Origin: Trichopria drosophilae
Lineage: Eukaryota; Arthropoda; Insecta; Hymenoptera; Diapriidae
Assembly (NCBI GenBank): GCA_030407085.1
Contig: CM059583.1
Span: 205,962,001-206,026,000 of the forward strand
DNA length: 64,000 nt
Reading direction: 5' to 3'
Numbering within the stretch: the stretch's first letter is position 1; each line of letters opens with the position of its first letter. The notes beneath the pieces are model-generated. The model saw only the letters and a list, made by a program, of their open reading frames with translations. It did no database searches and was not told the origin of the DNA. This document shows, one piece after another, positions 46,956-58,339 of the stretch. Made by a program: the position numbers and the translations under genes.

Positions 46956-47355
46956 TATATATATATAAACTGTAGTATAACAGGAACTCCATAAAATTTC
47001 ATTTTTTTCGGTCCAAAAGAGGCGAGAGTCGATGATTCAAAGAGGTCATTCGAATACGGCCCATAGTAGGTCAAGTCGGCGATCCAAAAGAGGTCGTCCG
47101 AATATTATTTTGAAAGTTTTTATTGAAATGTTTTAAAGTCGCGCATTGTGATCCTTTTTTTTTTATTATATTCCGAATAATTAAGTCAAATACACGCGAG
47201 GGGGTAAAATTCGTTTTGTGACAAAAGCGAACTATTCCATCTGCTGCTTGCAATAATTTTTAAGTTTTCTGTGAACATTTCCACATTAGTTTTGTACATT
47301 ATGTAAGGAAAAGAATAGAAATACTATAAAGTACGTAAGTTATTGGAAATATATG

Positions 47356-49187
47356 TGTAACGTACGAGCCGTAATACGTACGTTTTAAACACCCGGTATA
47401 ATTAGAATATTTTTTGGAAGTCTTCTAAAATCTCAAAATACAGTTTGGAAAAGAGAAACATACGTTTCCTTTTAACACAGCTGCAAATCATAACTTATTT
47501 CAAAATAGTTAACGAAAATGTGAGAATGAGAACTTGGGGACTGTAGGTTTCTCCCGGAAAACTATCATAAAAATGATATCATATTCGATAAGCTGGCCCA
47601 TGTGTGAGAACACTTTGGGACCGCATCCTTGTTCTCATTCTCATACTCATACATGCAAACTGGCGGAAAAACCGTCATTAAATTTATCTAAATTTAAACA
47701 CCAAGGAAACCCTCTTAATCTCATGTTCCAGAAGTTTCTTCTTGAAAATATTTTAAAATTATATATTTTATTAAGTTACAAAAGAATCATTCTTATTCAT
47801 TTAAACAAAATTGTTAAATGTACATATTGTCAAAAATTGCTTTATTCAAAGACTAAAAAATTATAGTTAATATAAAAATATTGATAATAATGGATGCTTC
47901 TCTTGTAAAAAAAAAAAACTTTTATTATTAATTAAATTTAAGCCATATATATATAACCTCGCCTTTTTAATATCCGAACTATATTTTAACTGTTAAATCA
48001 AAACACAGCTTTCTCTTCACTATTACAATAATATCTTCTTCGTCATTAATAACTATTACATAAACCGTCTTCAATTACATTTCAAAATATCAATTACCAT
48101 AGGCGAATATTAATATTAAATAAGTTTGTTTAGTTATAATTGACGTATTGAATCGCACTTATAAATGCCTGTATCAAATTATGTAACAATTATTAATATT
48201 AATGATCCACTTGGAAATAATGTTGACAATCACTTTAAAACTAATGTTCGTAAATGATATTATTTCATTATACTCTTTGTGTCTAAATCCAATGTTCATT
48301 AATATCAATAGCTGATTTAGAAACAAGGCTTTAACTATTTGTGCATATGATATTAATATTGTTAATAATATAAAATTGTATTTGTCTTGCCTCGGCGACA
48401 GTTCGCTCGTATCGCAGCTCCCCTCGCCGTTTTTCCGAAGATCTTTGCACTCTTCCACCTCAAGAAAGCTCCCTATTGGCAATTACAAATGGGTCCAAGT
48501 TCCGCCCCAGACACTACTCGTGTCTCTATAAAAAGAGGCCCCCTCGCCCTGCTCAGCAGTCAGTCAACTGTGGAGTTACCATTCCCGTCCCCTACGTCGT
48601 TAGTGCATTGTTAGTGTTGCCAACCCGTCCCCAACCAGCAACCAGCAACCAGTCGCCACCCGCTAGCCGCCAACCGCGAGTCGTCAATCGCGAATCGCCA
48701 ACCGTGAATCAACGAGTTTCCACCCGCCAACAACTTAGTCTTCAATCCAATCCGACGTAAGTAACAGTGTACTTTCCGCCCCACAGAATCACCCCATGGC
48801 CAACTGGTTGCCCCCTTTTTCCCTAGCCCGATAAATACATGACAACATTACAATACTGTAATGTTGTCCCCACAACGGTCCCAAGTAATATCTAGGTTGC
48901 TCATGCTTCCTAACCCCAAATATTCCCCTTTATTGTCAAAGAACCCCTATATTTCAAATGTCCCTTTTTGCCCTCCAGTTTTGCATCACAATCCCGAATC
49001 TTAGACCCCAAATTAAACTCACGGTTGACTGTCCCGAGGCAAGTAGTTAGCCTCGTTAAATAAATTAAATTACGATTACCATTATTTTTATTATTGTTTC
49101 CTTTTCCTTCTCTTGAGCTTCCTAATACATAGGATGATTAAGAAGAATCTTCCTTTCCTTATGTTGCGTCAATCCCGGACGTGACAT
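47356..49187 (+). repeat. Long solo LTR, 1832 bp, target duplication TATG
   Basis: Starts TGTAACGTACGAGCC, ends CCCGGACGTGACA, with TATG on both sides (47352-47355, 49188-49191). First 390 bp and last 230 bp match the 640-bp solo LTR at 58858-59497, which lacks the middle 1.2 kb. The middle holds TATAAAA at 48527-48533 and a GC-rich leader with CCAACCAG and CGCGAATCGCC repeats, up to a GTAAGT donor at 48757. Confidence 0.8.
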
Positions 49188-49315
49188 ATGAGATAGAAAG
49201 ACTTCTCGTGAGTTTTGAGGAAAAGTAGCCTGTTTTCACTAGTATTTTTGTAATAATTTATAAGGTTTACACGAGAAAAATGTTTTTTAGTACAGCGACG
49301 AAATCATCATAGATG

Positions 49316-50396
49316 TATAAAACTGGTGAACATAGTTACCAGTTCTCACATGTCTTTAGTTCGTGGGTTCGTTTAAAACAAAAAATGGAATCGCGTACGA
49401 GTTTAAGAAAAACAATTTGCCTAATGATCTCGTTCATTGGTACAACCCATCCGACGATAATTGACCTGTTCGGGCTTTCATATGGTGCGAGTGCCCATCG
49501 GAAATCGTTTGAACGATTGTGCCATAATTTCCGCCAGATAATACGGTATGCTCTGGAGTGCGACGTTTCGCAAAACCTCAACGATAAAGTGATTGTGGGG
49601 TGTGACACAGCGATGCGGCTGACGGGGGATGTTCTGATTTCGCGAGGGTACCGAAACAGTCGGCGCTTCCTGAGGAAGCTTCCTGGATGAATGCCAAAAC
49701 GTTATAGGTAAGTGAAATAATTTATATACGCATTAAGCAACTAGTATATCAAGGGCGAATCGAGAGCGATTGCAATGGGGTGTCAACTTGCTCGCTTCGC
49801 ACCGTGCGGCAAAACTCGTTGCGATGGTTCTCGTTTCGTTTCGTGCATTTTTATGTAAAAATTTCGTGCATTTGTATGTTTTTTCTATTCGTTTACACAG
49901 ATTGGAGCGTTTATGGGATGACTCGCTATCTGTCAATACGAACGATCTTGGTTCCGATAACTCATCGCTCACAGCAGACGACGAACGCAGCATCAGAGCG
50001 GATGTCCTGACGCAAGGTAACCTGAGGAGGGAAAATGCAACGTTTCGACAGCCCACCCTTCAAGACTTCATCCACCATGAACCGAAGCAAAGGTGTACGA
50101 CCTACGTCAGCGAAATTAATAATGATAAATTTAATATAATCTTTTAAAGATTAATTTGATGATTAAAAATGTATTTAATATTTATTACGTTTTTTTATAT
50201 TTTTTTTAGACTATTATAAGCGACTAGGTCTGCATCTCGTGCAAAATGATACCGATTACGGTAACAAGATGCAGAGAGTTGCAAAGTGGCTTGCCTCCAC
50301 TTATGAAAATTCACAGGGGGAGATATATCCATCCGTCAGTATATCTCTGGTAATGAGGTATATCGACGCTACACGCTTCGATACATCAGAAGAGTA
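49316..50396 (+). pseudogene. PolB-associated small gene, locus 2, with TATA promoter
   Basis: CATCATAGATGTATAAAAC at 49305-49323 is the promoter, identical to that of locus 3. Exon 1 from ATG 49385 includes FGLSYGASAHRKSFERLCH and CDTAMRLTGDVLISRG; a GTAAGTG donor lies at 49710. Exon 2 (after TTACACAG at 49900) has RLERLWDDSLSVNTND and DDERSIRADVLTQGN, ENATFRQPTLQDFIHHEP. Exon 3 (from about 50209) has RLGLHLVQNDTDYGNKMQRV and AKWLASTYENSQGE, ending at 50394. The donor after exon 2 is not canonical and one stop precedes the first donor in the second frame. Unknown family. Confidence 0.5.
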
Positions 50397-51096
50397 AAAA
50401 GTATAAGCTTTACTCTAAACTCTTCACATCTTATTAATTTTCTGATCATATGGTTCATTATTTATATAAAAAATGAATATTGATTTTAGATGCAGAACGG
50501 ACTCCAAACCTTAGCGGTCGTGGTTCTAGCAGCATCAGTACTACTAGTTATGATACAGGTAGTATCGGAACTTACGAAGCTGATAATGAGGAGGAGGGCA
50601 ATGATGACGATAGGGAGGTAGCCAAAATAGTTACAACAACTACAATGCACCATATACTGCTGATGCTGACGACGAGAGAGGAGAAGAAGAGAATAATCCG
50701 ATTCCAGATAGAGGGTTATCCTCATCATCATCATCATTATCACCATTGTTACATCCCTGTAACCGCCTGACACCAACCAACTATCATGGCATTCACAACC
50801 GACAGACACTTACTACAACTATGGACAAAACCCGAAACTCTTCCTTATCTATGTCCAACAAATACCTTCAACATCAATGAAAAATCCCCTACCGACAATA
50901 GAACCTCCTCAACTGAGATTTCCACAATATCGACGATAATTAAAAAACCTGCATCCCAGAACCGACCGATTATTTTTCCGCCCAAAGAATCCGAACAGTA
51001 TCATGGATACATACAAAGCACCCACCGACGTAAGCAATAAAGGTAAAAATAGAAGAACGACTAAACTCTGTAGTATAACGATAGCGACGATTTTCC
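50397..51096 (+). other. Low-complexity coding-like region (acidic, His-rich, Thr/Ser-rich)
   Basis: Frames at 50480 (RGSSSISTTSYDTGSIGTY, then acidic) and 50786 (NRTSSTEISTISTIIKKPA) are open but short. They could be decayed exons of the neighbouring gene. I cannot support a product. Confidence 0.25.
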
Positions 51097-51858
51097 GTGA
51101 GAACGCCTTGCATCGGTTTTCCACACTGTAACGATAAAGACCACATGTACAAACTTGAACTTTATGACTTCCATTGGAAGTCGATAAGGGATTTTAACGT
51201 ACAAAGTGTCATGTGGGAGATAGTCCATAAGGGACCCCTCACGTCCGAACAGCCATGGGTGGCTGTTCATATACCCGTCCCCACAGGACACGAAAGTATT
51301 TTTTAATAATTTATTATTTCGGTAATGCGGAGTAGCTTTAAACATTTCTTCCCTTTTCATTTTTGTAGCTGGTGACAATATTCGTTCTGGCGCAGTTTTG
51401 GATGGACGGCTGCGACGCTGAACGGGTATTCCGGGGGATGCCGCGAGTCGTGACGACCCGCTTAGTTTTTGTTGCACTATCCCGGGACAATTGGGTAGAG
51501 TGGTTTGACTACGCTGTGTCGCCTCCTCTACTGGTAAGTGTGTCAACGTGCCTTTTCTCACCCTGTGTCGGTATTTTTTTTTCAAATATGATCTTAGTGT
51601 CCTCTTTTCGTTATTTTTCAGGTAGGTCGAATCGTTTTTCGATAAACGAATCTGCCATCCGTACCGGTGCGCATACCGGGAACGCCGCCGCCGCCCTATG
51701 TTCTGCCGTCCAGCGCGAATGTTAGTTCCTCAACCCAGGATCAGAAGAGTGAGTCGGCTGCGGGGGCCCCGCTCCGTCGGTCGTCTCGTCCGAGAGTTCC
51801 TGGGCGTCCTCGCGAGACGGGGAGGACCTCGCCGCAGGGACAAACACAGCCGAAATAA
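51097..51858 (+). pseudogene. Three-exon gene of unknown family, copy D
   Basis: Exon 1 around 51124-51300 has VMWEIVHKGPLTSEQPWVAVHIPVP, which lines up with EWTVVCEGHV.RDSPWFAV of copies A and B. Exon 2 51369-51533 starts LVTIFVLAQFW and is exactly 55 codons, like A and B, with GTAAGT donor. Exon 3 from 51622 reads VGRIVFR then TAA; the same frame then continues PSVPVRIPGTPPPPYVLPSS and ends in a basic tail RSSRPRVPGRPRE before TAA at 51858. The stop makes it a probable pseudogene. It stands 240 bp upstream of the F-like envelope remnant, same strand. Confidence 0.55.
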
Positions 51859-52097
51859 CGAGAAAAAAGAAGAAAGACACCCAAAAATCCTCAGAAGGGA
51901 TTTTCTTACAAAGGCCATACAATAGATTCGGGTGACGTGCCATATAAACATAAAGTACAAGATCGAAGACCCATTAGGAAAAATAAGAATATCGGCAGTC
52001 ATGACAATCATCAACCAATATTTCACGTAATTTCAGCTTTCCACATAACACGAGTTTCTGTTACAGAAGAATCTCAAGTGGGCAATTCTCGGATGCA

Positions 52098-52769
52098 ATG
52101 GAGATAACGCGACTGGTAAACAATCCAGGGCTATACTCCGAGAATCTGGGAACACTGCGATTAACTCACACGAGATGGAAATTAATTTCCAAGATCTCAA
52201 TAGAAAAATTCCAAAATCGAGCGAAATTATTAAAAGAGCACATAAAATTTGTCAACGAGAATTGCCATAGATTTTACCAATGCCGTTTAACGACAATGAT
52301 CAGTGAAATGTATGACGATTTACAAGAAATAAGAACAGAACAGGAGCATTTGTTCGAACTAATTACGGACGGAAAAAAAGAAAACACAAAAGAGCAATAT
52401 TAGGTTTCGTCGAAAAAATAAGCCACATCTTGTTCGGTACCGCGGAGGAAGATGAAATCAAGGAAATTATGAACCACATTGGCACTTTATATAATGCAAC
52501 GGCTGATATGGCGAGTCTTCTGGGAAATCAAACATCACTGATACGAGAGGAATTTTCACAATTACGTTTTGAGATGTCTACATTACTCCAGTACGCAGAG
52601 AATAACTGATGAACTAAATGAGTTAAAACTAAAAGAAGAACTGGATATGATGATCGAGATTTTAATGAGCGAAGTACAAAAATACGCTCTGGATACCAGT
52701 ATTTTGATCGACGCAGTGCTATTCACAAGGCAGGGGCGGATCCACCCGAAAGTGCTAGCTCCTACCTAA
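52098..52769 (+). pseudogene. env: Baculovirus F / errantivirus-like envelope fusion protein remnant
   Basis: First frame has NNPGLYSENLGTLRLTHTRWK, the usual start of insect retrovirus-like F proteins (no signal peptide seen). A frameshift near 52380 leads to a dibasic cleavage-like site (KRKHKR) followed by a fusion-peptide-like AILGFVEKISHILFGTAEEDE. A second shift leads to LIDAVLFTRQGRIHPKVLAPT, the conserved IHP box. The transmembrane part is missing. It lies upstream of an LTR terminus at 53347. Two frameshifts and truncation make it inactive. Confidence 0.75.
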
Positions 52770-53346
52770 GGGTTTCAAGCGCACCAGATGGTCCGTCTGA
52801 CGCACGAGACAAGCCAGAATATATGCGTAACGCTCCGAATACAGTTGCGGCCGAGCCACACACGTTCCGAATGGAATAATAGGAGCATTGTTCCATTTCC
52901 CATAACGAAATTTTTTTTTGATTACCGATTTTTTTTAAAGAATATTTAATTTCTGTAATCACGAACACTAGAAATAAGTGCTTTTAAAGAAAAAGGTACT
53001 GTCTAATAATAATAAATTAACGTGCTAATCGTCACATTTCAAACAGGACACTTGATAGAGAACAACGCACTATCAACAGATTGACATTTCAAATCAAACC
53101 AAAAAGAAAATGTAAGATTTTTTTTTCGTAGCACTTAAGGATTGAAATCGATTAATTGTCACGGTACTAGTTTTAAGTACTAACCATAGAATAGGATCTT
53201 TTTATTGTATAAGATGACCTAAAAATCATGTAACTTTACTAATCAGCCAGAGAGAGGTTTCGCGTTAAGATTAAAATGTATTAAACGATCGTTTTTTATT
53301 GTTATTGATGATCGGCGGTGGATCGCCAATCTTTTTTACCTGGGGC

Positions 53347-53500
53347 GTGTTACGGACGCTAGGCTACACGTGCAGCAGCGTACGGAGTCAGGAATATTCG
53401 CCTGTTAATAAATAATAAAGCGGACACCTGAGATGTCCACATCGGCGTCATCCATCCGTTCGGGCCACACGTGCAGAAAACCGTTGTAAGTTAAGATTTT
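53347..53500 (+). repeat. LTR-like terminus, same family as 3502 (minus)
   Basis: TGTTACGGACGCTAGGC at 53348 and the next 140 bp are the reverse complement of 3365-3502. The flanking internal sequence (GGTGGATCG) is shared. Beyond 53500 the two diverge. It indicates that the envelope remnant belongs to the same LTR family as the glycoprotein at 4310. Confidence 0.65.
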
Positions 53501-53687
53501 TGGGCGCCTTTCTTCTTTTTTCTCGTTATTTCGATTGTGTTTGACACATGTCCTCTCGTATTTTTTATGATTCTCGAGTGCGTTTCATTTTTCGACCCGC
53601 AACCGTTTTTAACCAGCTCGATTCCTCTACGATTACTAGAACCCAAGTCAGTTTGCTTCCAACTTCTGTAGCAATCATGTCACGTGC

Positions 53688-53745
53688 TAACGAACAAAGT
53701 GTTATGTGAGAGATAGTCCATGAGGGACCCCTCACATCCGAACAT
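53688..53745 (+). pseudogene. Exon 1 fragment of the three-exon gene
   Basis: AACAAAGTGTTATGTGAGAG and the following GGGACCCCTCACATCCGAAC repeat the exon 1 coding at 51208-51262 with few changes. Homology stops at 53745. It is an orphan exon. Confidence 0.6.
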
Positions 53746-54229
53746 TATCGAAAAATGCGATACGCGGGAAAAACGAAACCCGTAGAGTGGGTCTCACGAA
53801 TAAACACACTTAAGAAGAAGAGAATAAGCCAGAGAGGTCCAAGTACAGCATAGGAATAACGCGTTTTCTTATGATCTTCACCCTTCCACGTTACGGCTAG
53901 CCCGGCGTCCGAACGAGATAAGAATCGGTTCCTTTTTTTGTTACAGAGTCGAGCTCCCGCAGCCGCAGAGATCGAAACCCGATTCTCTTTTGAAAATCTT
54001 CCCTCCCCCCCCCCTCCTTTCCTCTCCATCCTCACTAAAAGGAAATAAAAGTTGTTTGAACCAATTTTGAATAAGTTTATTTGCTCAACCCGCACATAAT
54101 AGAAGTCTCCGCAATTTTGAACACAGGCTCAATTCTTCAGAATCGAGCACGTCCTTTCGCGTCCGAGTGTTGGCCGATTTCTTCACCGAGGATAACTCCT
54201 TATTGACGAGATCATTTTAGATTCGGACG
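53746..54229. other. Spacer, no gene recognised
   Basis: Contains a C-rich run at 54003-54020. Open frames on the minus strand here have no recognisable feature. Confidence 0.5.
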
Positions 54230-57200
54230 TATCACCATTATCAGCATCATCGTTTTTAACAGCGTCAGCGCACAATACAAGTAAACTGCATATCCTATAT
54301 AATTCAGAACGTTTTTATAAACGTTTTCAACTATCGGGTGGCGAAATTCAGTTTCGGACAATACCACCTACAGATAATGTGAACCCCGAAGTTTATTTGG
54401 AGGACGCGATAAATGAACTGTATAAAATTGTAACGGAGCATATTCTTAATAATAAATAGTCATTCCGACTAGATAGGGTTAACGTTTAATTCCGATATAT
54501 TCTCAAAGCCTGCAGGTATGTAGTCTCGTACAATAACAAATTTTAACGCCGCAGACGTATTCAATATAATAAACTCCGTAGCGCAAAGCGATTCCAATTT
54601 TAATCTAAATGACACTCTTCAAATCGAGGTACATCATGTACGTATTACTCGTGGTCGCGGTAACAATAGCATTATTTGTGAAGCGGTTTTTCGAAGCAAA
54701 TCAATGGTTACTATTAGCAATAGTGACAACATCTGATTTGCAAGAGTGCTTGCCGTGGCTGAATGGTTTTTGCAAAAGAAGATAATTTCCGCCGAGGAAT
54801 GGCGGGCAATATGGAAAAGAATTTGCAGCCACAATACCCTCCAATTTGAACAAGCACAGAGAATTATACGCGAAGCTAACGTGCAAATTTCTGAAAGTGG
54901 ATGTTCAACTCTCCAATTTCTGGAATTTCAACGTTATTATAAAAATAAAAATATAGCTTTCGTAATATACGACAGTAACGGCATTGGCGAGTCTGAAGAT
55001 CTAATATTTGACGGTCGACGAGAATTCGATGTGTTCACCGGTGATACAATAAATATATTGTACCATGTAGAAGCGAATCACTTCGCAATGATTACAAATT
55101 TGATGGGGATGGTGGGGAAATGTAAAAGATATTTTCATCATTGCAAAAAGCGATATGCGCGACCAACTTCCCATCAGTGTCCGCACAAGTGCAATATGTG
55201 TTTCGCACAGTCGGTATGTGAAAAATCCGATAATTCGTTTCACTGTAATAGTTGCAATCGAGATTTTTATAATGCAGAGTGTTTCCGTAGACATCGCGCT
55301 CGTGGATCTTAATCGAAATTAGAGAAAGGGGTGCGTACCATATGCGATTATATAAAAATTTGTATGTATTGTCACAAATGTATAGATTCTAAATATGGGC
55401 GTCATGTGTGCGGGCTTGGAAAATGCAGACGTTGCAAAATTCAACGCGATCTGAACCAGCGTTGCTTCATGCAGCAAATTGTTACAAAAAAACAACCGTC
55501 AGCATCATTAGTGAATTCTTCTTCTTTTTCATCCTCCACAAACTACGCAGGTAGCAGCAAAACAAACAGTCACGTTAATAGTGTTAGTAGTAGTAATAGT
55601 AGTAGTAGTAGAATTAATAGTATTAGTAAATGTAATATAATAAAGTCAAAAGATAGGAATCATCCTCGAATATTATTTATAAATCTTTGCGTAGCGCTTC
55701 AAGTATGCGAGGAGTGCATAGATTCTCCAAATATCGACCAAATATGCAATTTTTGTGGAATGCACGAATACGTATTTAAACATGACCCCGTTAAGGGATT
55801 GTTAGAAATTGCGATTCGTGAGAAATCTGCTTTTTCTAAAATCGTCTGTATAGCGCATAACGCAGAAGGTTTTGATTCCCGGTTTCTTCTTCGGCATTTA
55901 ATCGAACGAGAAAAAGTCTTTAATAAAACGTGTTAGCTAAACGTCATCTTGAACGGTAAAAGCATTATAAAAATTGAATTTCAAAATACAATATTCATAG
56001 ATAGTTTAAAATATTTTCAAATGAAATTAAGTGCTTTACCGAAAGCATTTGGTCTTCCGACAGTAGCGAAAACTGATGCTAAGTTTTACGCTCCCGAACA
56101 AATGTGGCCTGACGAAATGGACAACTTTTATAAGTGGTACAACACGTGTGCTAGGCGAGGTGGCGTATTCGACTTGAAACGCGATATAGAAGCGTACTGT
56201 AAGATGGATGTAGATATTTTGCGTAGAGCGTGTGCTGCTTTCCGCAAAATATTTATCCAGAAAGGTAACGTTTGTCCCTTTAGTGAAGCAGTAACCATTG
56301 CATCCGCGTGTTCTCGAGTATATCAAAAAAATTTTTTGAAACTAAACACGATTGGTCTTTTACCTCCGGGTAACAGCTATAGGAGGTGTAATCACCAATC
56401 GAAGGTCGCGATAGAGTGGCTTCTTTGGTGCGAGAAGTTATACGGTCGTGAAATTGTGCATGCAGGTCGTGGTCGTGAATATCGTCTACCCGAAGGTCCA
56501 CTGATAAATGGCTAATTACAACCAGACGCTAACGATACTGCTGAAACCACAAAGGGATGCGTATTTCAATTCCACGGTTGTTTTTATCGCGGTTGTCGAC
56601 GGTGTTTCTCAGAGTTGAGTGACAAACCAAATTTCACTACAGGCGAAAGTTTTAACAAAGTGTACGCAAATACACAATCCATATCGCGTTTAATTCGGTC
56701 AAGTGGGTATACTCTCATCGAAAAATGGGAGTGTGATTTCAACCATGAAAAGCGAACAGATGCGGAACTTGCTGCTTATGTCAATAACCATCCTATGGCA
56801 ACGTACAAAATCTTAGATCCGCGAGACGCATTTTTTGGCGGACGGACGGGTAATACGGAACGTATTATACCTTAAAAAATGAGGAACAAATCATCAAATA
56901 CGTAGATGTCTGTTCACTGTACCCTTACATTTGTAAAAACGGTCGTTTTCCCGTAGGTCATCTTACCGTTTATGTCGAACAGGAATGCGTGACAATCACG
57001 AGTCTGCAAGAGCCTATTAGTTTAGACGGGGTCGAAGGACTTGTTATGTATAGAATACTACCACCCATAAATCTTTATCATGCAGTCCTTCCAGGAAAGA
57101 TAAATTCTCGCTTGTTGTTCCCCCTTTGTAGAAGCTGCTGCGAGAATGAATCGCAAACCGACTGTACACACGATGCTGAAACCGATCGAATATTGACAGG

Positions 57201-58192
57201 GACGTGGGTAGCCGAAGAGTTAAAAAAAGCCATTCAAAAAGGATGCTGCGTTTGTGAAATATTAGAAATTTGGCAGTACAATTAAATAACACAGTATAAT
57301 CCATAAACACAAGAAGGAGGCCTATTTAAAGATTACATCGATACATTTTTAAAAATCAAACAGGAAGCAAGCGGATGGCCGGCAAAGTGTATAGACAAAA
57401 CGTCAAAAAACTTGTACATAGAATCGTATGAACGGGCTGAAGGAATAAAACTAGACAAAAATAATATTTTAAAAAACCCGGGGTTACGTTCGGTCGCCAA
57501 GTTATGCTTAAATTCATTTTGGGGGAAATTTGGTCAGCGCGAAAATTTGCAGCGAACCTAGATCATTACTACTCGAGAAGAGTTACGTGACATTTTTTCA
57601 GATGTTACGAAAGAGGTCACGCGTATTCTCCCCGTTAATGAAAAAGTCTTATTTGTAAATTGGGTTGACAGGCTTCAAACATCGTCATCGTCAAACTGCA
57701 CAAACGTCGTATTAGCGGCTTACACGGCAGCTCAAGCTCGCCTGAAACTCTACAGCTACCTAGAAAAAATGGACTGTCGCGTACTTTATTTTGATACCGA
57801 CTCGGTAATTTACTTATCGGGCGGACACACATCAGCCAAACAATACGACCCAGAGCTCGGAAATTTTCTCGGAGATTTGACTGATGCATTAGCGGTTTAC
57901 GGTCCAGGTTCAGACTTTTATCTCTGGAGGTTCTAAATTTTATGCTTCTCGCGTACAAACTAATAACGGGAAATACTCCGATACGTGCAAGGTCAAGGGG
58001 ATTTCGTTAAATTACGAAAATGGAAATAAAATCAATTTCGACTCGATTTATCAGCTAATTATGGCAAATGATACTTATACTAGTACTACTACTACTACTA
58101 CACCACCAAAAATAAAAATTCGATTCAGTGCGTTACGGCGAACCGAAATTCACGAAGTTGTAATGCGTAAAAAAGAAAAACATGTAAAATAG
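54230..58192 (+). pseudogene. polB: Polinton-type PolB, second lineage, copy 2 (most complete)
   Basis: N-terminal part at 54230-54720 with stops; 54746-55312 and 55331-55936 carry zinc clusters (CPHKCNMCFAQSVC, CHKCIDSKYGRHVCG, CRRCKIQ). Exo I, YDFET in copy 1, is missing: the codons are replaced by a Ser/Asn-rich stretch and HPRILFINLCVAL. Exo II is IAHNAEGFDSRF, Exo III DIEAYCKMDVDILRRAC. Then GCFYRGCRRCF and EKWECDF (endonuclease-like), motif A DVCSLYPYICKNGRFPVG, motif B LCLNSFWGKFG and motif C VLYFDTDSVIYLSGG, all intact. Stops near 55310, 55934, 56513, 56873, 57284 and 57559 and a frameshift near 57915 inactivate it. Confidence 0.88.
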
Positions 58193-58339
58193 TTTTTAAA
58201 AAAAAGGCGACACTTTTCGACTAGATATTCGCTTCCTTTTGGATACAAAGCATAAAGTGTAACAAAGCTGTAAAAATGTAAATTTTTGTAAAAAACAATA
58301 GTTTTCGCGTTACTTAAGAAAAATTAGCAATATAAGCGA

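Noticed and set aside
53745..54095. Minus-strand open frame of 116 codons
   Set aside because: No recognisable motif and no splice or promoter support; chance frame.
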